The notes under the pieces are model-generated. The model ran no database searches, was not told the DNA's origin, and saw only the letters and a list, made by a program, of their open reading frames with translations. DNA of 64,000 bases, from assembly GCF_008974325.1 (NCBI RefSeq), contig NZ_BKCG01000011.1, positions 1-64,000 of the forward strand, in the 5' to 3' direction. Source of the DNA: Patiriisocius marinus (GTDB lineage Bacteria; Bacteroidota; Bacteroidia; Flavobacteriales; Flavobacteriaceae). The position numbers and the translations under genes were made by a program. This document shows positions 46,659 to 56,251 of this stretch, piece by piece (position 1 is the stretch's first letter; each line of letters starts with the position of its first letter).

Positions 46659-47524
46659 TATTCAAGAATATCTTCAGGGTGAAGGTGAGTTCCACATTTA
46701 TGGCAAAATTCTGCATCGTCTCTATGTTTACTAGCTCCGCAATTACGACAAGCTTGTGTGTTTACGTGAACATAATCAGGGTCGTCTTGGTTGGGTTTGC
46801 CATTCATTTTTTTAGCATATTCGGCACTAACAATTCCAGTAGGTACAGCGATAATTCCGTAACCTAAAATCATAATAATAGCAGCAATAAATTGACCTTG
46901 TGGAGTAACAGGTGCAATATCGCCAAAACCAACTGTTGTTAGTGTGACAATACACCAATAGACGCTTACAGGAATACTTACAAATCCACTTTCTTCCCCT
47001 TCAATTAAGTACATAATTGTTCCTGCTATAATTGATGATATCAATACAAAAAACAGGAATACTAATATTTTAGCTCTACTGTCTTTTAGTGCTTTAGATA
47101 GTTTGTTAGCTTCACCTATATAGCGTGTTATTTTTAAAATTCTAAATACACGTAACAATCGTAAAGCCCTTACGGCTAGTAACGCATTAGATCCTACAAA
47201 TATGAATGATAGATATAGTGGTATTGTGGATAGTAAGTCTATAATTCCATAAAAGCTGAAAATATAGGTCGATGGTTTTTTTACCGTAATTATTCTTGCA
47301 ATGTATTCAAGTGAGAAGAATATTGTAATAATCCATTCACCGTAGTATAGCCATTTATATGTGTTTTCGGAAAAACCTTTTACACTTTCTAACATTACGA
47401 AAATAACACTCACTACAATTAAAATAAGCAGTATTACATCGAAAAGCTTCCCCATAGGGGTGTCTGCCTCATAAATGATGGTGTGAAGTTTGCTTCTTAA
47501 ACTTTGTTCGTTGCTGGTTTTCAA
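46658..47524 (-). CDS. Voltage-gated K+ channel-like protein with C-terminal zinc ribbon
   Basis: This 288-residue inner-membrane protein has a Kv-like layout: six hydrophobic helices, an S4-type helix with positively spaced arginines (about 119-134), and the selectivity filter TVGFGD at 197-202. This is a potassium-selective voltage-gated channel, likely a tetramer. The C-terminus carries four cysteines in CRNCG...CHKCGTHL (about 256-275), which look like a zinc ribbon that most bacterial Kv channels lack. It follows the exonuclease gene by 36 bases and is coupled to miaA. Confidence 0.9.
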   Translation of the reverse strand: MKTSNEQSLRSKLHTIIYEADTPMGKLFDVILLILIVVSVIFVMLESVKGFSENTYKWLYYGEWIITIFFSLEYIARIITVKKPSTYIFSFYGIIDLLSTIPLYLSFIFVGSNALLAVRALRLLRVFRILKITRYIGEANKLSKALKDSRAKILVFLFFVLISSIIAGTIMYLIEGEESGFVSIPVSVYWCIVTLTTVGFGDIAPVTPQGQFIAAIIMILGYGIIAVPTGIVSAEYAKKMNGKPNQDDPDYVHVNTQACRNCGASKHRDDAEFCHKCGTHLHPEDILE

Positions 47525-47560
47525 TTGCTTAAATTTAATTTAAATGTAACGAAGTTTCTT

Positions 47561-48943
47561 TTAACTCTCTGTGTTAGTGTCTAAATTAATAGTTTTAATC
47601 ACTTTTCGTTTTTTTAAATAGGTCTGAATTATATGCTGAGAATCACGGTTGTTTTTCATTGGGCGAATAATCGACTTTAAAATTTCAGGTTGTGTTATTT
47701 GATGGTTTAGCGTGTAGAAACCAAAACCTTTAAAGATTCCATTTTCAATTAAGACAACGGATCTTTCATCTCTGTCACGCCCTTTATCGATCACTAACAT
47801 GTTTTTGCTCGCATAACTATATTCATCAAGGAAAACTTGTACTCTTTCGTTATATGCTTCAGGAGCCTCTTCTTGTACACAAGCACCATTGCACTCTTTT
47901 ATAGTGTAGCTGAAACAAGCTTCTTCAGTTTTGTGGAAACCCCCAAGGCGCTGGCAAAGGCCATATTTAGCTATAATACCTTCTAGACTATTTTTAGCAG
48001 ATTGAAAACTAGTAAAAGTTGTAATTGCTTTCTTACGAGAATCTTCCTTTTCAATTTTTAAATTGATATAACCATCCTCATCAACTATGCTACCAAGTTG
48101 ATAGTTGAAAATCGACTTACGAAGCGCACGATTAAATTTAGGTTTATGACGTTTTATTTGATCACTTTCAAGTAATTGAGCAACTAGATCATTTCCAGTT
48201 TTGTCAAATGTAACAGAACTTACTTCTTGTTGTATCTGTTTAGATTTTCGATTGTCACTTGTAAAATGTTGTGTCAATCTTTTTTTAATATTTTTACTTT
48301 TACCTATATAAATGATGTCGCCATTTTCATTGTGTAAGTAATACACTCCAGTATCTGAAGTACTAGATTTAATTATATCTAATAGCTTAGTGTTTATTTG
48401 TTTTTTAGGTTCTTTCTTTACCAACTGCTTTACTATCTCGCGATTTTCATCTTTAAGTAATAGTAGTTTAAAAAGCTCTACAGTTGCTTTAGCATCACCT
48501 TGTGCTCTGTGTCTATCGCTTAAAGGTATACCAAGCGAGCGTACCAGTTTTCCTAAGCTGTACGAAGGCATATCTGGGATTAGTTTTTTTGCTAATTCAA
48601 CCGTACATAGGGTTTCCATATCAAAGTTATAACCAAGGCGATCAAATTCTGTGGTGAGAATACGGTTATCAAAATTTGCATTATGTGCCACTAGTACAGC
48701 ACCTTCAGTCATTTCAATAATACGTTTTGCTACCTCGTAGAATTTAGGTGCATTGCGTAACATTTCACTATTAATACCTGTAAGATTTACTACAAACGGT
48801 TGAATAGGGCGTTCAGGGTTTACTAAACTTGCAAATTGATCTACTACTTTTATCCCGTTAAAGCGATAGATGGCAATTTCAGTAATTCCTTCTTCGTTAA
48901 ATTTACCTCCTGTGGTTTCTATATCTAATATTGCGTATTCCAA
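47561..48943 (-). CDS. DnaQ-like exonuclease fused to a UvrC-type GIY-YIG nuclease
   Basis: This protein of about 460 residues fuses two nuclease domains. The N-terminal DEDDh 3'-5' exonuclease (about 1-165) begins ILDIETTGG and has the later VAHNANFDNRIL and the HRAQGDAKATV block. The second domain, from about residue 205, is GIY-YIG-type (VYYLHNENGDIIYIGKSKNIKKRL) with a following cysteine-rich segment like the UvrC/Cho family. It probably acts in repair or proofreading. The natural start is not ATG. I prefer TTG at 48943, which gives a protein opening like its relatives; TTG at 48976 would add 11 residues overlapping the YggS gene. The gene follows YggS closely. Confidence 0.88.
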   Translation of the reverse strand: MEYAILDIETTGGKFNEEGITEIAIYRFNGIKVVDQFASLVNPERPIQPFVVNLTGINSEMLRNAPKFYEVAKRIIEMTEGAVLVAHNANFDNRILTTEFDRLGYNFDMETLCTVELAKKLIPDMPSYSLGKLVRSLGIPLSDRHRAQGDAKATVELFKLLLLKDENREIVKQLVKKEPKKQINTKLLDIIKSSTSDTGVYYLHNENGDIIYIGKSKNIKKRLTQHFTSDNRKSKQIQQEVSSVTFDKTGNDLVAQLLESDQIKRHKPKFNRALRKSIFNYQLGSIVDEDGYINLKIEKEDSRKKAITTFTSFQSAKNSLEGIIAKYGLCQRLGGFHKTEEACFSYTIKECNGACVQEEAPEAYNERVQVFLDEYSYASKNMLVIDKGRDRDERSVVLIENGIFKGFGFYTLNHQITQPEILKSIIRPMKNNRDSQHIIQTYLKKRKVIKTINLDTNTES

Positions 48944-48950
48944 AAGTTTT

Positions 48951-49610
48951 CTACTTGTTGTAATTTCTGGCTCCAAAAATAGCGCTTCCTATGCGTACCA
49001 TTGTGCTGCCTTCTTTAATTGCTAATTGATAATCACCACTCATACCCATTGAAAGTTCTTTAATGTTTGAGTGTTCTTTTTTAAATGTGTCAAAGCAGTT
49101 TTTTAAGGTTTTAAATTCTGATGTTATTTGTGATTGATCATCTGTAAATGTAGCCATTCCCATTAGCCCAACTACTTTGACGTGGGTTAATTCATTGAAT
49201 ATTTCAGAAGTTAATATTTTTTTGGCGTCTTCTTGAGATAAACCAAACTTACTGTCCTCTGAGGCTATTTTTATTTGTAATAAACAGGAGATTATACGTT
49301 CGTTATTTTTTCCGTGTTTATTTATTTCTTTTAATAATTTTAGACTATCAACTGCGTGGATAAGGCTTACAAAAGGAGCCATATATTTTACCTTATTGGT
49401 TTGTACATGACCAATCATGTGCCACTCAATATCCTTTGGCATTTGTTCCCATTTTTCAGCCATTTCTTGGATTTTGTTTTCTCCAAAAATTCGCTGTCCT
49501 GCATTATAAGCTTCCATTAGGTCTTCAACAGGTTTTGTTTTAGACACAGCTACCAATTTCACTTCTTCGGGAAGTTGGTTATTGTAAAACGTTATTTGTT
49601 CAGCTATCAT
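48951..49610 (-). CDS. YggS/PLPBP family PLP-binding protein
   Basis: This 219-residue TIM-barrel protein carries pyridoxal 5'-phosphate but has no known enzyme activity; it keeps the cell's PLP and amino-acid balance. The PLP lysine is Lys24 in LVAVSKTKP. The FGENKIQEM motif and the late GSTMVRIGSAIFGARN phosphate-binding segment are present. It belongs to a long minus-strand run from the Gfo/Idh gene to miaA. An intergenic TTTCCGAAG (49631-49639) lies just before its start. Confidence 0.95.
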   Translation of the reverse strand: MIAEQITFYNNQLPEEVKLVAVSKTKPVEDLMEAYNAGQRIFGENKIQEMAEKWEQMPKDIEWHMIGHVQTNKVKYMAPFVSLIHAVDSLKLLKEINKHGKNNERIISCLLQIKIASEDSKFGLSQEDAKKILTSEIFNELTHVKVVGLMGMATFTDDQSQITSEFKTLKNCFDTFKKEHSNIKELSMGMSGDYQLAIKEGSTMVRIGSAIFGARNYNK

Positions 49611-49662
49611 GAGGTTTCATTTTATTAATATTTCCGAAGAAATATCACTTTAAGATTCAGGG

Positions 49663-50901
49663 CTAAAATTCGTAAATTGTAACTCCGCTTCTTAGCTTAG
49701 GTTCAATGTATGTGCTCTTAGGAGGCATTTTTAAACCTTCATTTGCAATTTGTTTCATCTCGTTAGTGGTAACTGGAACTAGCCCAAAACCAACTTTAAA
49801 ATCACCTCTGTCAACAACTGTTTTTACGTAAGCTAAGTCATTTTTACCGTGCGAATAATCTATACGCTTATCGCTTCGTAAATCTTTAATTCCTAGAATG
49901 GGGTCTAAAATTAGCTTAAATAAAATGTGTGTGTCTAGACCATCTAATGCGTTTTCGATTTTGTAATAATCTTTACGGAGGTATAGGGAATAGAAATTTC
50001 CGTCGAGATACATGCTAAAATGATTTTTCTTAGAGGGTTTGTAATATTCAAGACCTCTATTTTCAATTCTGAAATGTGCATCAAGCTTTATTAAAAACTC
50101 TTCCTTTTTAAGGCCATTTAAATCTTTAACTAGTCTGTTGAATTCGTATATTTTTAAATTGCTTTCAGGAATTAGGTAACTCATAAAGTAATTATAAGTT
50201 TCTGTTCCTTTATGATTTTTGTTTTCTTCTTTAGAAGTTTTAGCTAATAAATAAGAAGAAGAAGATCGATGATGACCATCAGCAATATAGAGCGTGTCCA
50301 TTTTATCAAAAATGGCACTTATTTTATCAATAATGGCAGTGTCTAAAATAGGCCATAAATAATGCGTGTCTCTATATGTTGTGGTAAATTCGTATTCCGC
50401 ACGTACAGATATTGCTTTAGAGATAATAGTTTCTAATTCAGGATTGTCTGGATAGGTAATCAATACGGGTTCAGCATTAAAACCCACTGTTTTAAGGTAT
50501 TCTACAAATATTTCTTCTTTATATTTGAGAGTGTCCTCGTGTTTTTTAATAATATCGTCTTCATAATCCTGAGCACTTGCTGCAGCAATAATTCCATGAA
50601 AAACTAAGCCGTCACGATTTACTATTTTATACACATAGTAACTTGCTGTTTCGTCTTTCTTAAAAATATCATCTTCTTTAAATTCCTGATACCTATTTCT
50701 AACTAAGGTATAGCGTTCTTTTCCGCTAATAACTTGGTCATATTTATAACCAGGATTTACGATGTGCAGAAATGAAAAAGGATTGTCTCTCAACCTCGCC
50801 TCACGTTGTTGTGGCGTGTAGCTATCGTAAGATCTTGCAGCTATTAAACTAACTTTATCACGGGTAGGTCGTACTGCTTTAAAAGGGATTATTTTAGCCA
50901 A
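49663..50901 (-). CDS. DUF1015 family protein, putative serine kinase
   Basis: This 412-residue protein is of the DUF1015 family. It opens IIPFKAVRPTRDKV and has the conserved YIADGHHRSSSSY block near residue 212. Some archaeal relatives are ADP-dependent serine kinases (SerK) that start cysteine synthesis, and bacterial members are annotated the same way by homology. That role is inference here. It starts 43 bases after the hydroxyacyl-CoA dehydrogenase gene ends. Confidence 0.88.
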   Translation of the reverse strand: MAKIIPFKAVRPTRDKVSLIAARSYDSYTPQQREARLRDNPFSFLHIVNPGYKYDQVISGKERYTLVRNRYQEFKEDDIFKKDETASYYVYKIVNRDGLVFHGIIAAASAQDYEDDIIKKHEDTLKYKEEIFVEYLKTVGFNAEPVLITYPDNPELETIISKAISVRAEYEFTTTYRDTHYLWPILDTAIIDKISAIFDKMDTLYIADGHHRSSSSYLLAKTSKEENKNHKGTETYNYFMSYLIPESNLKIYEFNRLVKDLNGLKKEEFLIKLDAHFRIENRGLEYYKPSKKNHFSMYLDGNFYSLYLRKDYYKIENALDGLDTHILFKLILDPILGIKDLRSDKRIDYSHGKNDLAYVKTVVDRGDFKVGFGLVPVTTNEMKQIANEGLKMPPKSTYIEPKLRSGVTIYEF

Positions 50902-50944
50902 GAGAGGTGTTTAATTTGATATTATTAATTCAGTTATTAATGAA

Positions 50945-51832
50945 TTATGCAAACTGACTTGAAACTACTTCAGCCTTTCTGTTTTCACTGTAGTCGTAAA
51001 AACCTTCTCCGCTTTTAGCACCTTTTTTACCTGCCATAACCATATTAACTAATAACGGGCAAGGGGCGTATTTTGGGTTTTTAAACCCGTCATACATTAC
51101 GTTTAATATTGAAAGACAAACGTCAAGTCCTATAAAATCAGCTAAAGCTAATGGTCCCATTGGGTGAGCCATACCTAACATCATTACCGTATCAATTTCT
51201 TTTACGCCAGCAACGCCATTGTAAAGGGTTTCGATTGCCTCATTTATCATAGGCATTAGAATACGGTTAGCTACAAATCCTGGGTAGTCATTTACCTCAA
51301 CAGGTACTTTGTTTAACTTTTTAGAAACTTCTTCTACAGTTTTGTAAGTTTCGTCACTTGTGCTATATCCTTTAATGATTTCAACTAATTTCATAATTGG
51401 CACAGGATTCATAAAGTGCATTCCTATTACCATTTCTGGTCTCGAAGTAACGGCAGCAATTTGTGTAATAGAAATTGATGATGTGTTACTAGCAAGAATG
51501 GTGTTTGAAGGACAAAACTTTTCTAAGTCTTTGAAAATTTTAAGTTTTAGATCTAAATTTTCAGTTGCAGCTTCAATAACAAGACTAGCTTCTTTAACTC
51601 CTTGTTCAAGGCTAGTAAACGTAGTGATATTATTAAGCGTACGAGCTTTATCATCTTCGCTAATTTTTTCTTTGGCTACCATTCGATCAAGATTTTTAGT
51701 GATAGTTGCCATACCGCGATCAATGTTTTCTTGCGAAATATCAATCAATTGAACTTTGTAATCAAACTGTGCAAATGTGTGGGCAATACCATTTCCCATT
51801 GTTCCTGCACCTATAACTGCTACGTTTTCCAT
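50945..51832 (-). CDS. 3-hydroxybutyryl-CoA dehydrogenase-like enzyme
   Basis: This 295-residue NAD(P)-dependent dehydrogenase acts on short 3-hydroxyacyl-CoA. The Rossmann motif GAGTMGNG lies at 8-15, and the HMFNPVP-type substrate block is seen as GMHFMNPVP. The YPGFVANRIL segment precedes the C-terminal helical domain. Fatty-acid degradation or butanoate metabolism is likely, but no partner enzymes are in this window. An inverted repeat (51848-51867) lies directly before its start. Confidence 0.93.
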   Translation of the reverse strand: MENVAVIGAGTMGNGIAHTFAQFDYKVQLIDISQENIDRGMATITKNLDRMVAKEKISEDDKARTLNNITTFTSLEQGVKEASLVIEAATENLDLKLKIFKDLEKFCPSNTILASNTSSISITQIAAVTSRPEMVIGMHFMNPVPIMKLVEIIKGYSTSDETYKTVEEVSKKLNKVPVEVNDYPGFVANRILMPMINEAIETLYNGVAGVKEIDTVMMLGMAHPMGPLALADFIGLDVCLSILNVMYDGFKNPKYAPCPLLVNMVMAGKKGAKSGEGFYDYSENRKAEVVSSQFA

Positions 51833-51847
51833 TTAGTTTTATATTTA

Positions 51848-51867
51848 GTTCCTGTAAAAATAGGAAC
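51848..51867 (-). promoter_or_regulatory. Inverted repeat over a -7-like box before the dehydrogenase gene
   Basis: GTTCCT and AGGAAC arms surround TATTTTTA on the - strand, a near-consensus -7 box. The arrangement, 16 bases before the start codon, is that of an operator, though the arms are short and could also be a weak hairpin. Confidence 0.35.
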
Positions 51868-51918
51868 GTGTTATCATTGTAGTTAATTAAATTTTTCTTC
51901 TTCGGAAATTTTAAAAAC

Positions 51919-52887
51919 TTATAACATTTTAAAGTTTTCAATAACCTGCATCGCTACTCTTAATGCATCGGCACCTTGTGAAAGTGATACTTCCGGTGTG
52001 CGGTCGTTCTTTATAGCTTCAGCAAAACTATTAAGCTCATCAAGTATGGCATTATTTGCGTCCACTTCTGGATTGTCAAAATAGATTTGTTTTTTTACAC
52101 CTTCAGCATTTGTTAAAATCATTGCGAAATCATCCGGATTTTCTGGTGCATCTTTCATTTTAACCACTTCACATTTCTTCTCTAAAAAATCAACAGAAAT
52201 ATAAGCGTCCTTTTGAAAGAAACGTGCTTTACGCATAGTTTTCATTGAAATTCTACTAGCAGTAAGATTTGCAACACATCCATTTTCAAATTCAATACGA
52301 GCATTTGCAATATCTGGCGTTTCGCTAATTACTGTAACACCACTTGCGTGTACTCTTTTAACATCGCTTTTAACAACACTTAATATAGCGTCAATATCGT
52401 GAATCATTAAATCTAATACTACTGATACATCAGTACCACGAGGATTAAATTCCGAAAGTCTGTGAGCTTCAATAAACATAGGTTTGTCAATCATATGATT
52501 AACAGCCATAAATGCTGGGTTAAAGCGTTCAACTTGTCCCACTTGCCCACGAACTCCGTGTTTTTTAGCTAAGTCGCGTAATGCATCGGCCTCTTCAACA
52601 GTATGTGTAATAGGTTTTTCTATAAATAAATGCTTACCAGCTTCTATAACCTTTTTTCCACATTCAAAATGAAATAGGGTAGGAGTCACTACATCTACCA
52701 TATCGCAGGCGTAAATTAATGATTCCATTGATGGGAAGCTTTTATAGCCAAACTCAGCTTCAATAACAGCTGCAGCTTCTTGGTTAGCGTCAAAGAAACC
52801 TACGAGGTCGTAGTTTGTAGACTGCTGAAGTAATTTTAAATGAATTTTTCCTAGGTGACCTGCACCTAAAACTCCTGCTTTTAACAT
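51919..52887 (-). CDS. Gfo/Idh/MocA family oxidoreductase
   Basis: This 322-residue NAD(P)-dependent oxidoreductase has the Rossmann loop GAGHLGKIH at 8-16 and the EKPITHT motif (catalytic-type lysine) near residue 95. A later alpha/beta domain holds DLMIHDIDAI near residue 160. Family members act on sugars or their acids; the substrate is not evident. It begins the long minus-strand run and is divergent from pcm, with a -7 box TACATTTG about 17 bases upstream. Confidence 0.9.
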   Translation of the reverse strand: MLKAGVLGAGHLGKIHLKLLQQSTNYDLVGFFDANQEAAAVIEAEFGYKSFPSMESLIYACDMVDVVTPTLFHFECGKKVIEAGKHLFIEKPITHTVEEADALRDLAKKHGVRGQVGQVERFNPAFMAVNHMIDKPMFIEAHRLSEFNPRGTDVSVVLDLMIHDIDAILSVVKSDVKRVHASGVTVISETPDIANARIEFENGCVANLTASRISMKTMRKARFFQKDAYISVDFLEKKCEVVKMKDAPENPDDFAMILTNAEGVKKQIYFDNPEVDANNAILDELNSFAEAIKNDRTPEVSLSQGADALRVAMQVIENFKML

Positions 52888-52903
52888 GCGTAATTGTTTT
52901 ACA

Positions 52904-52911
52904 CAAATGTA
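52904..52911 (-). promoter_or_regulatory. -7 box of the Gfo/Idh gene
   Basis: TACATTTG on the - strand is an exact match. The leader would be about 12 bases. Confidence 0.5.
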
Positions 52912-53029
52912 CCATATTGTAGGCTAGATTAAAAGAGCTACAACTCATAACTTTTAGCTGTTTTAAGCAAATTCTCTTCGGAAACGTTAAGGACTTTTCT
53001 TATTTTGCAGTCAATCCAAAAACCAACTC

Positions 53030-53671
53030 GTGAAAGATACTTTTACTCACCAAGGAATGCGAAAAAGATTAGTGGATGTCCTTAAACAAAAGGGAATCTC
53101 TAATGCCGATGTGCTAAATGCGATAAATACAATTCCTCGACATTTGTTTATGGATAGTGGTTTTATCGATCACGCATATGTTGATAAAGCATTTCCTATT
53201 GCTGCTGATCAAACAATTTCACAGCCCTATACTGTGGCAAAACAAACCGAATTGCTCTGTGTGAAATCTGGCGATAAAATATTGGAAATTGGAACGGGTA
53301 GTGGTTATCAAACTGCCGTTTTATTAGAAATGGGGGCAACAGTATATAGTATTGAACGCCAAAACGAACTTTTTAAAAAGACAAAACGTTTTCTGCCTAA
53401 ACTTGGGTATCGACCTAAAAGATTGATTTTTGGAGATGGTTATATTGGTTTAAAAGAAGAAGCACCTTTTGATGGTATTATTGTTACTGCTGGAGCACCA
53501 TATGTTCCTAACCCACTATTAGCACAACTAAAAGTAGGAGCTAAGCTTGTGATTCCTGTTGGTGATAAAGTGCAAATTATGAATGTATTTACAAGAACTT
53601 CGGCTACTGAGTTTAATAAAGAAACTTTTGGGGAGTTTAGATTTGTTCCTTTGTTAGAGGACAAGAATTAA
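53030..53671 (+). CDS. pcm: Protein-L-isoaspartate O-methyltransferase
   Basis: Pcm methylates isoaspartyl residues in aged proteins so that they can return to aspartate. The 213-residue protein has the SAM-binding EIGTGSGYQTA near residues 86-96 and the DQTISQPYTVAKQ segment typical of the family. I accept the GTG start at 53030 because the resulting opening MKDTFTHQGMRKRL matches the family. An ATG at 53057 would remove it. It converges on the DUF5686 gene with only 22 bases between. Confidence 0.93.
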   Translation: MKDTFTHQGMRKRLVDVLKQKGISNADVLNAINTIPRHLFMDSGFIDHAYVDKAFPIAADQTISQPYTVAKQTELLCVKSGDKILEIGTGSGYQTAVLLEMGATVYSIERQNELFKKTKRFLPKLGYRPKRLIFGDGYIGLKEEAPFDGIIVTAGAPYVPNPLLAQLKVGAKLVIPVGDKVQIMNVFTRTSATEFNKETFGEFRFVPLLEDKN

Positions 53672-53693
53672 TTATATACTATTTCAGAAGAAA

Positions 53694-56171
53694 TTACAAT
53701 CCAAATAGGTCTAAAAATTTCAAACCAAATACAAAAGCACCATCGCTAACACCGCCTCGATAAGAGCGAACATAGTCAACCCGTAGCAATCTGTAAACTC
53801 CAAAACCTAAATTGTCAATTCCTACGCTCCACTCGCTGTATGGGGCTCTATCTTCAGTAGCTAGAAAATGACCGCCAACAACTAAGTTGAAATTAAGCTG
53901 ATTTATACCAGGGATTTTACCTAAAATCCAACCTCTAAAATCGTGTTCTGCATGTGCTTCAAAATAACCTTTGTTGGTGCTTAAATCGTAATAAGGCAAC
54001 AAGTTGAAAGTGTTTGTGTAATTGGGTGAAGTCCCTACACGAGTTTGATTTCCATTAAAATGCTGATAGTCTACAAACGAAATATCGTCTCCGTTAAAAA
54101 AAGTTCCTCCTTTTAAGCGATAGTAAAATTCTCCTTTATTGCCTAGTCCGAAATTTTGATAAAGTGCCCCACTAAGTTGACTGTAATTATAGTTGCTATT
54201 AGAAGCCCCTAATCCATTTTCAAAAATAATATCTAGTCGTGGGTATAATTCACTTCCTATGTTGAATTTCATATCAGGATTAGAAAAATACTTTTGTCCA
54301 AAAGTGATGCGTGCTTGTATCTGCGATTTAAAAATGGTGTGTTCGTTAGTTGCAGCAGTATTAAAATCTGCTGGAGCTAATGGATTGTTTGATGTGTAGC
54401 TTTCAGTTGTGGGAATAGTGTAATATTCTGAATTATTAAAGAGAGGAGCTCTTTCTTCATACCCTAGTTTTACAAATCCTTCGAGGCCATTGAATAACTC
54501 CTGTCGATATGCTAAATGTACACTGTTAAGTTCGTAAGCTTTTAAATAATTGCGTTCAAAAAAAAGCGTAGAAATGCTATTTATTAATGGTGAAATAGGC
54601 TCCAATTCATTAAACTGCGTCACTTTACTACCTCCATAAAGAGAGACTCTTAAGTTGTTTTTTCGGTTAAAGTTTTTAGTGATGTATCCTGTAAATCGTA
54701 ATCTGTCTTCCTCAATACCGTAGGTTGCATTTACTCCCATAGAAATCCACTTTGTTTGGTTTTCATTAAACCACTGAAAGTAATTTATACCAGCATTGCT
54801 ATTGTAGCCTTGAATGGTAGAAAAAGCAATTCCTTCAACTGGACCAGTATAACTTAGCCTATATTTTTTAAACGTATTGCTGTAAGTATACCCAAAAAGC
54901 GGATCTGAAATGTTGAATTTATTGTTCTTATGATCAATTGAATCTAAATAAGGCTTCGATCTTCTTAGGACTTGCAAGCTGTCTTTTTTTATATAATCAT
55001 CGAATTCCTCAATAGTCAATGCAACTGGGCGTGTTCCATTCCAGAAAGCGCTATCCTTTTTATTAGCTTCAGGTTCAAACGAAAGTACTTCATTACTAAA
55101 TGATTTTCTGTCAAATTGAGGGTTAAAATCGTAATTACTGTAGACGCAAATGTAACGGCCATCACCATTAAGCCCCATAAAACCAAAACCAAAATCGATT
55201 GTCTGAGATATTTTTACCCAGAAATCATATTTCTTATCATATTTAAAATTTTGTTTAAATTTTAATTCTTTAATGAAAGGAACTTGTATTGCAGCTCCGG
55301 TTGTTGAAATTTCTACTCCGTACAATTGCCAATCATCCTCAACGATGTAAATCACTCCTTTAAAAACCCTGTCTTTGGGTCTTTTTGGGATAACATTTAC
55401 TTTATTTATTAGTTTTCCGTCTTCATAAAAAACTCCATCTAGTTTATAATCGTAATAACTAAAGGCATTGTTTGCAATGGGTGATACTATTGCTGTATTA
55501 AGCTCGAGTGTGTTTTCATAAAAGGAGAATGTAGCTTCTTGCGCACTATTAAAACTGAAACCGTTATCATTTCCACTTACTTTGCTAGCAATAATACGTT
55601 CGTTAAAATCATTAGGTTGTTTAAATGAAATTTTAGAGATGCTTTCTGAAAGATAAATAATTCCGCTCCTTGTGGAATCTAGTGCGCCTTCCATGTCTCC
55701 AATTTCTTGCCCTAATATTTTTTCAGGAACATCTTTCACTTTCCATAAACCGCGCGAGTAAAAGTCTGCTTTGTATTCGCTAATTTTTTCAAGGTTTTCT
55801 TTGCGTTGCGCAATTGTTGCTCTAATAATACGGTATGCGGGATCTTCAGTGCCTTCAATTACAACTTCATCTAAACTAGTGGTTTCAGTTTCTAATTCAA
55901 CATTTAAAATAAATGGTAGACTTTCTACTGTAACTTTTTTTGTGATAGTAGTGTATCCTAGAAATTGAAAAATAATAGTATAATTTCCTGAAGATTCTAT
56001 GTTTAGTTCGTAGAGTCCATCGTCATTTGTGGTAGTTCCTGAGTATGTGTCTTGAACATACACGTTAACATAAGGAAGTGGTTGTTTTTCAGTGTCTGTA
56101 ACTTTACCAATTACTTGGGCATTAATAGTAAAGGTGCAGAGCAAGAGAAATGTAAGTACAAAGTATTTCAT
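53694..56171 (-). CDS. DUF5686 outer-membrane protein with carboxypeptidase-like domain
   Basis: This 825-residue protein has a signal peptide (1-18, INA end), a carboxypeptidase-regulatory-like domain (about 20-105) and a long beta-strand-rich part matching the DUF5686 family. It is a predicted outer-membrane barrel of unknown role, lacking the TonB plug, and it ends in leucine rather than aromatic phenylalanine. It stands alone, with a near-consensus TATCTTCG about 30 bases before the start. Surface or envelope biogenesis is a guess from the architecture only. Confidence 0.86.
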   Translation of the reverse strand: MKYFVLTFLLLCTFTINAQVIGKVTDTEKQPLPYVNVYVQDTYSGTTTNDDGLYELNIESSGNYTIIFQFLGYTTITKKVTVESLPFILNVELETETTSLDEVVIEGTEDPAYRIIRATIAQRKENLEKISEYKADFYSRGLWKVKDVPEKILGQEIGDMEGALDSTRSGIIYLSESISKISFKQPNDFNERIIASKVSGNDNGFSFNSAQEATFSFYENTLELNTAIVSPIANNAFSYYDYKLDGVFYEDGKLINKVNVIPKRPKDRVFKGVIYIVEDDWQLYGVEISTTGAAIQVPFIKELKFKQNFKYDKKYDFWVKISQTIDFGFGFMGLNGDGRYICVYSNYDFNPQFDRKSFSNEVLSFEPEANKKDSAFWNGTRPVALTIEEFDDYIKKDSLQVLRRSKPYLDSIDHKNNKFNISDPLFGYTYSNTFKKYRLSYTGPVEGIAFSTIQGYNSNAGINYFQWFNENQTKWISMGVNATYGIEEDRLRFTGYITKNFNRKNNLRVSLYGGSKVTQFNELEPISPLINSISTLFFERNYLKAYELNSVHLAYRQELFNGLEGFVKLGYEERAPLFNNSEYYTIPTTESYTSNNPLAPADFNTAATNEHTIFKSQIQARITFGQKYFSNPDMKFNIGSELYPRLDIIFENGLGASNSNYNYSQLSGALYQNFGLGNKGEFYYRLKGGTFFNGDDISFVDYQHFNGNQTRVGTSPNYTNTFNLLPYYDLSTNKGYFEAHAEHDFRGWILGKIPGINQLNFNLVVGGHFLATEDRAPYSEWSVGIDNLGFGVYRLLRVDYVRSYRGGVSDGAFVFGLKFLDLFGL

Positions 56172-56251
56172 ATTATCAATAACTATTAATTATTAACGAA
56201 GATACGATTACCTAAAATTCTGTTGTTAAAAACCGAACAGTTTTAACGTCT

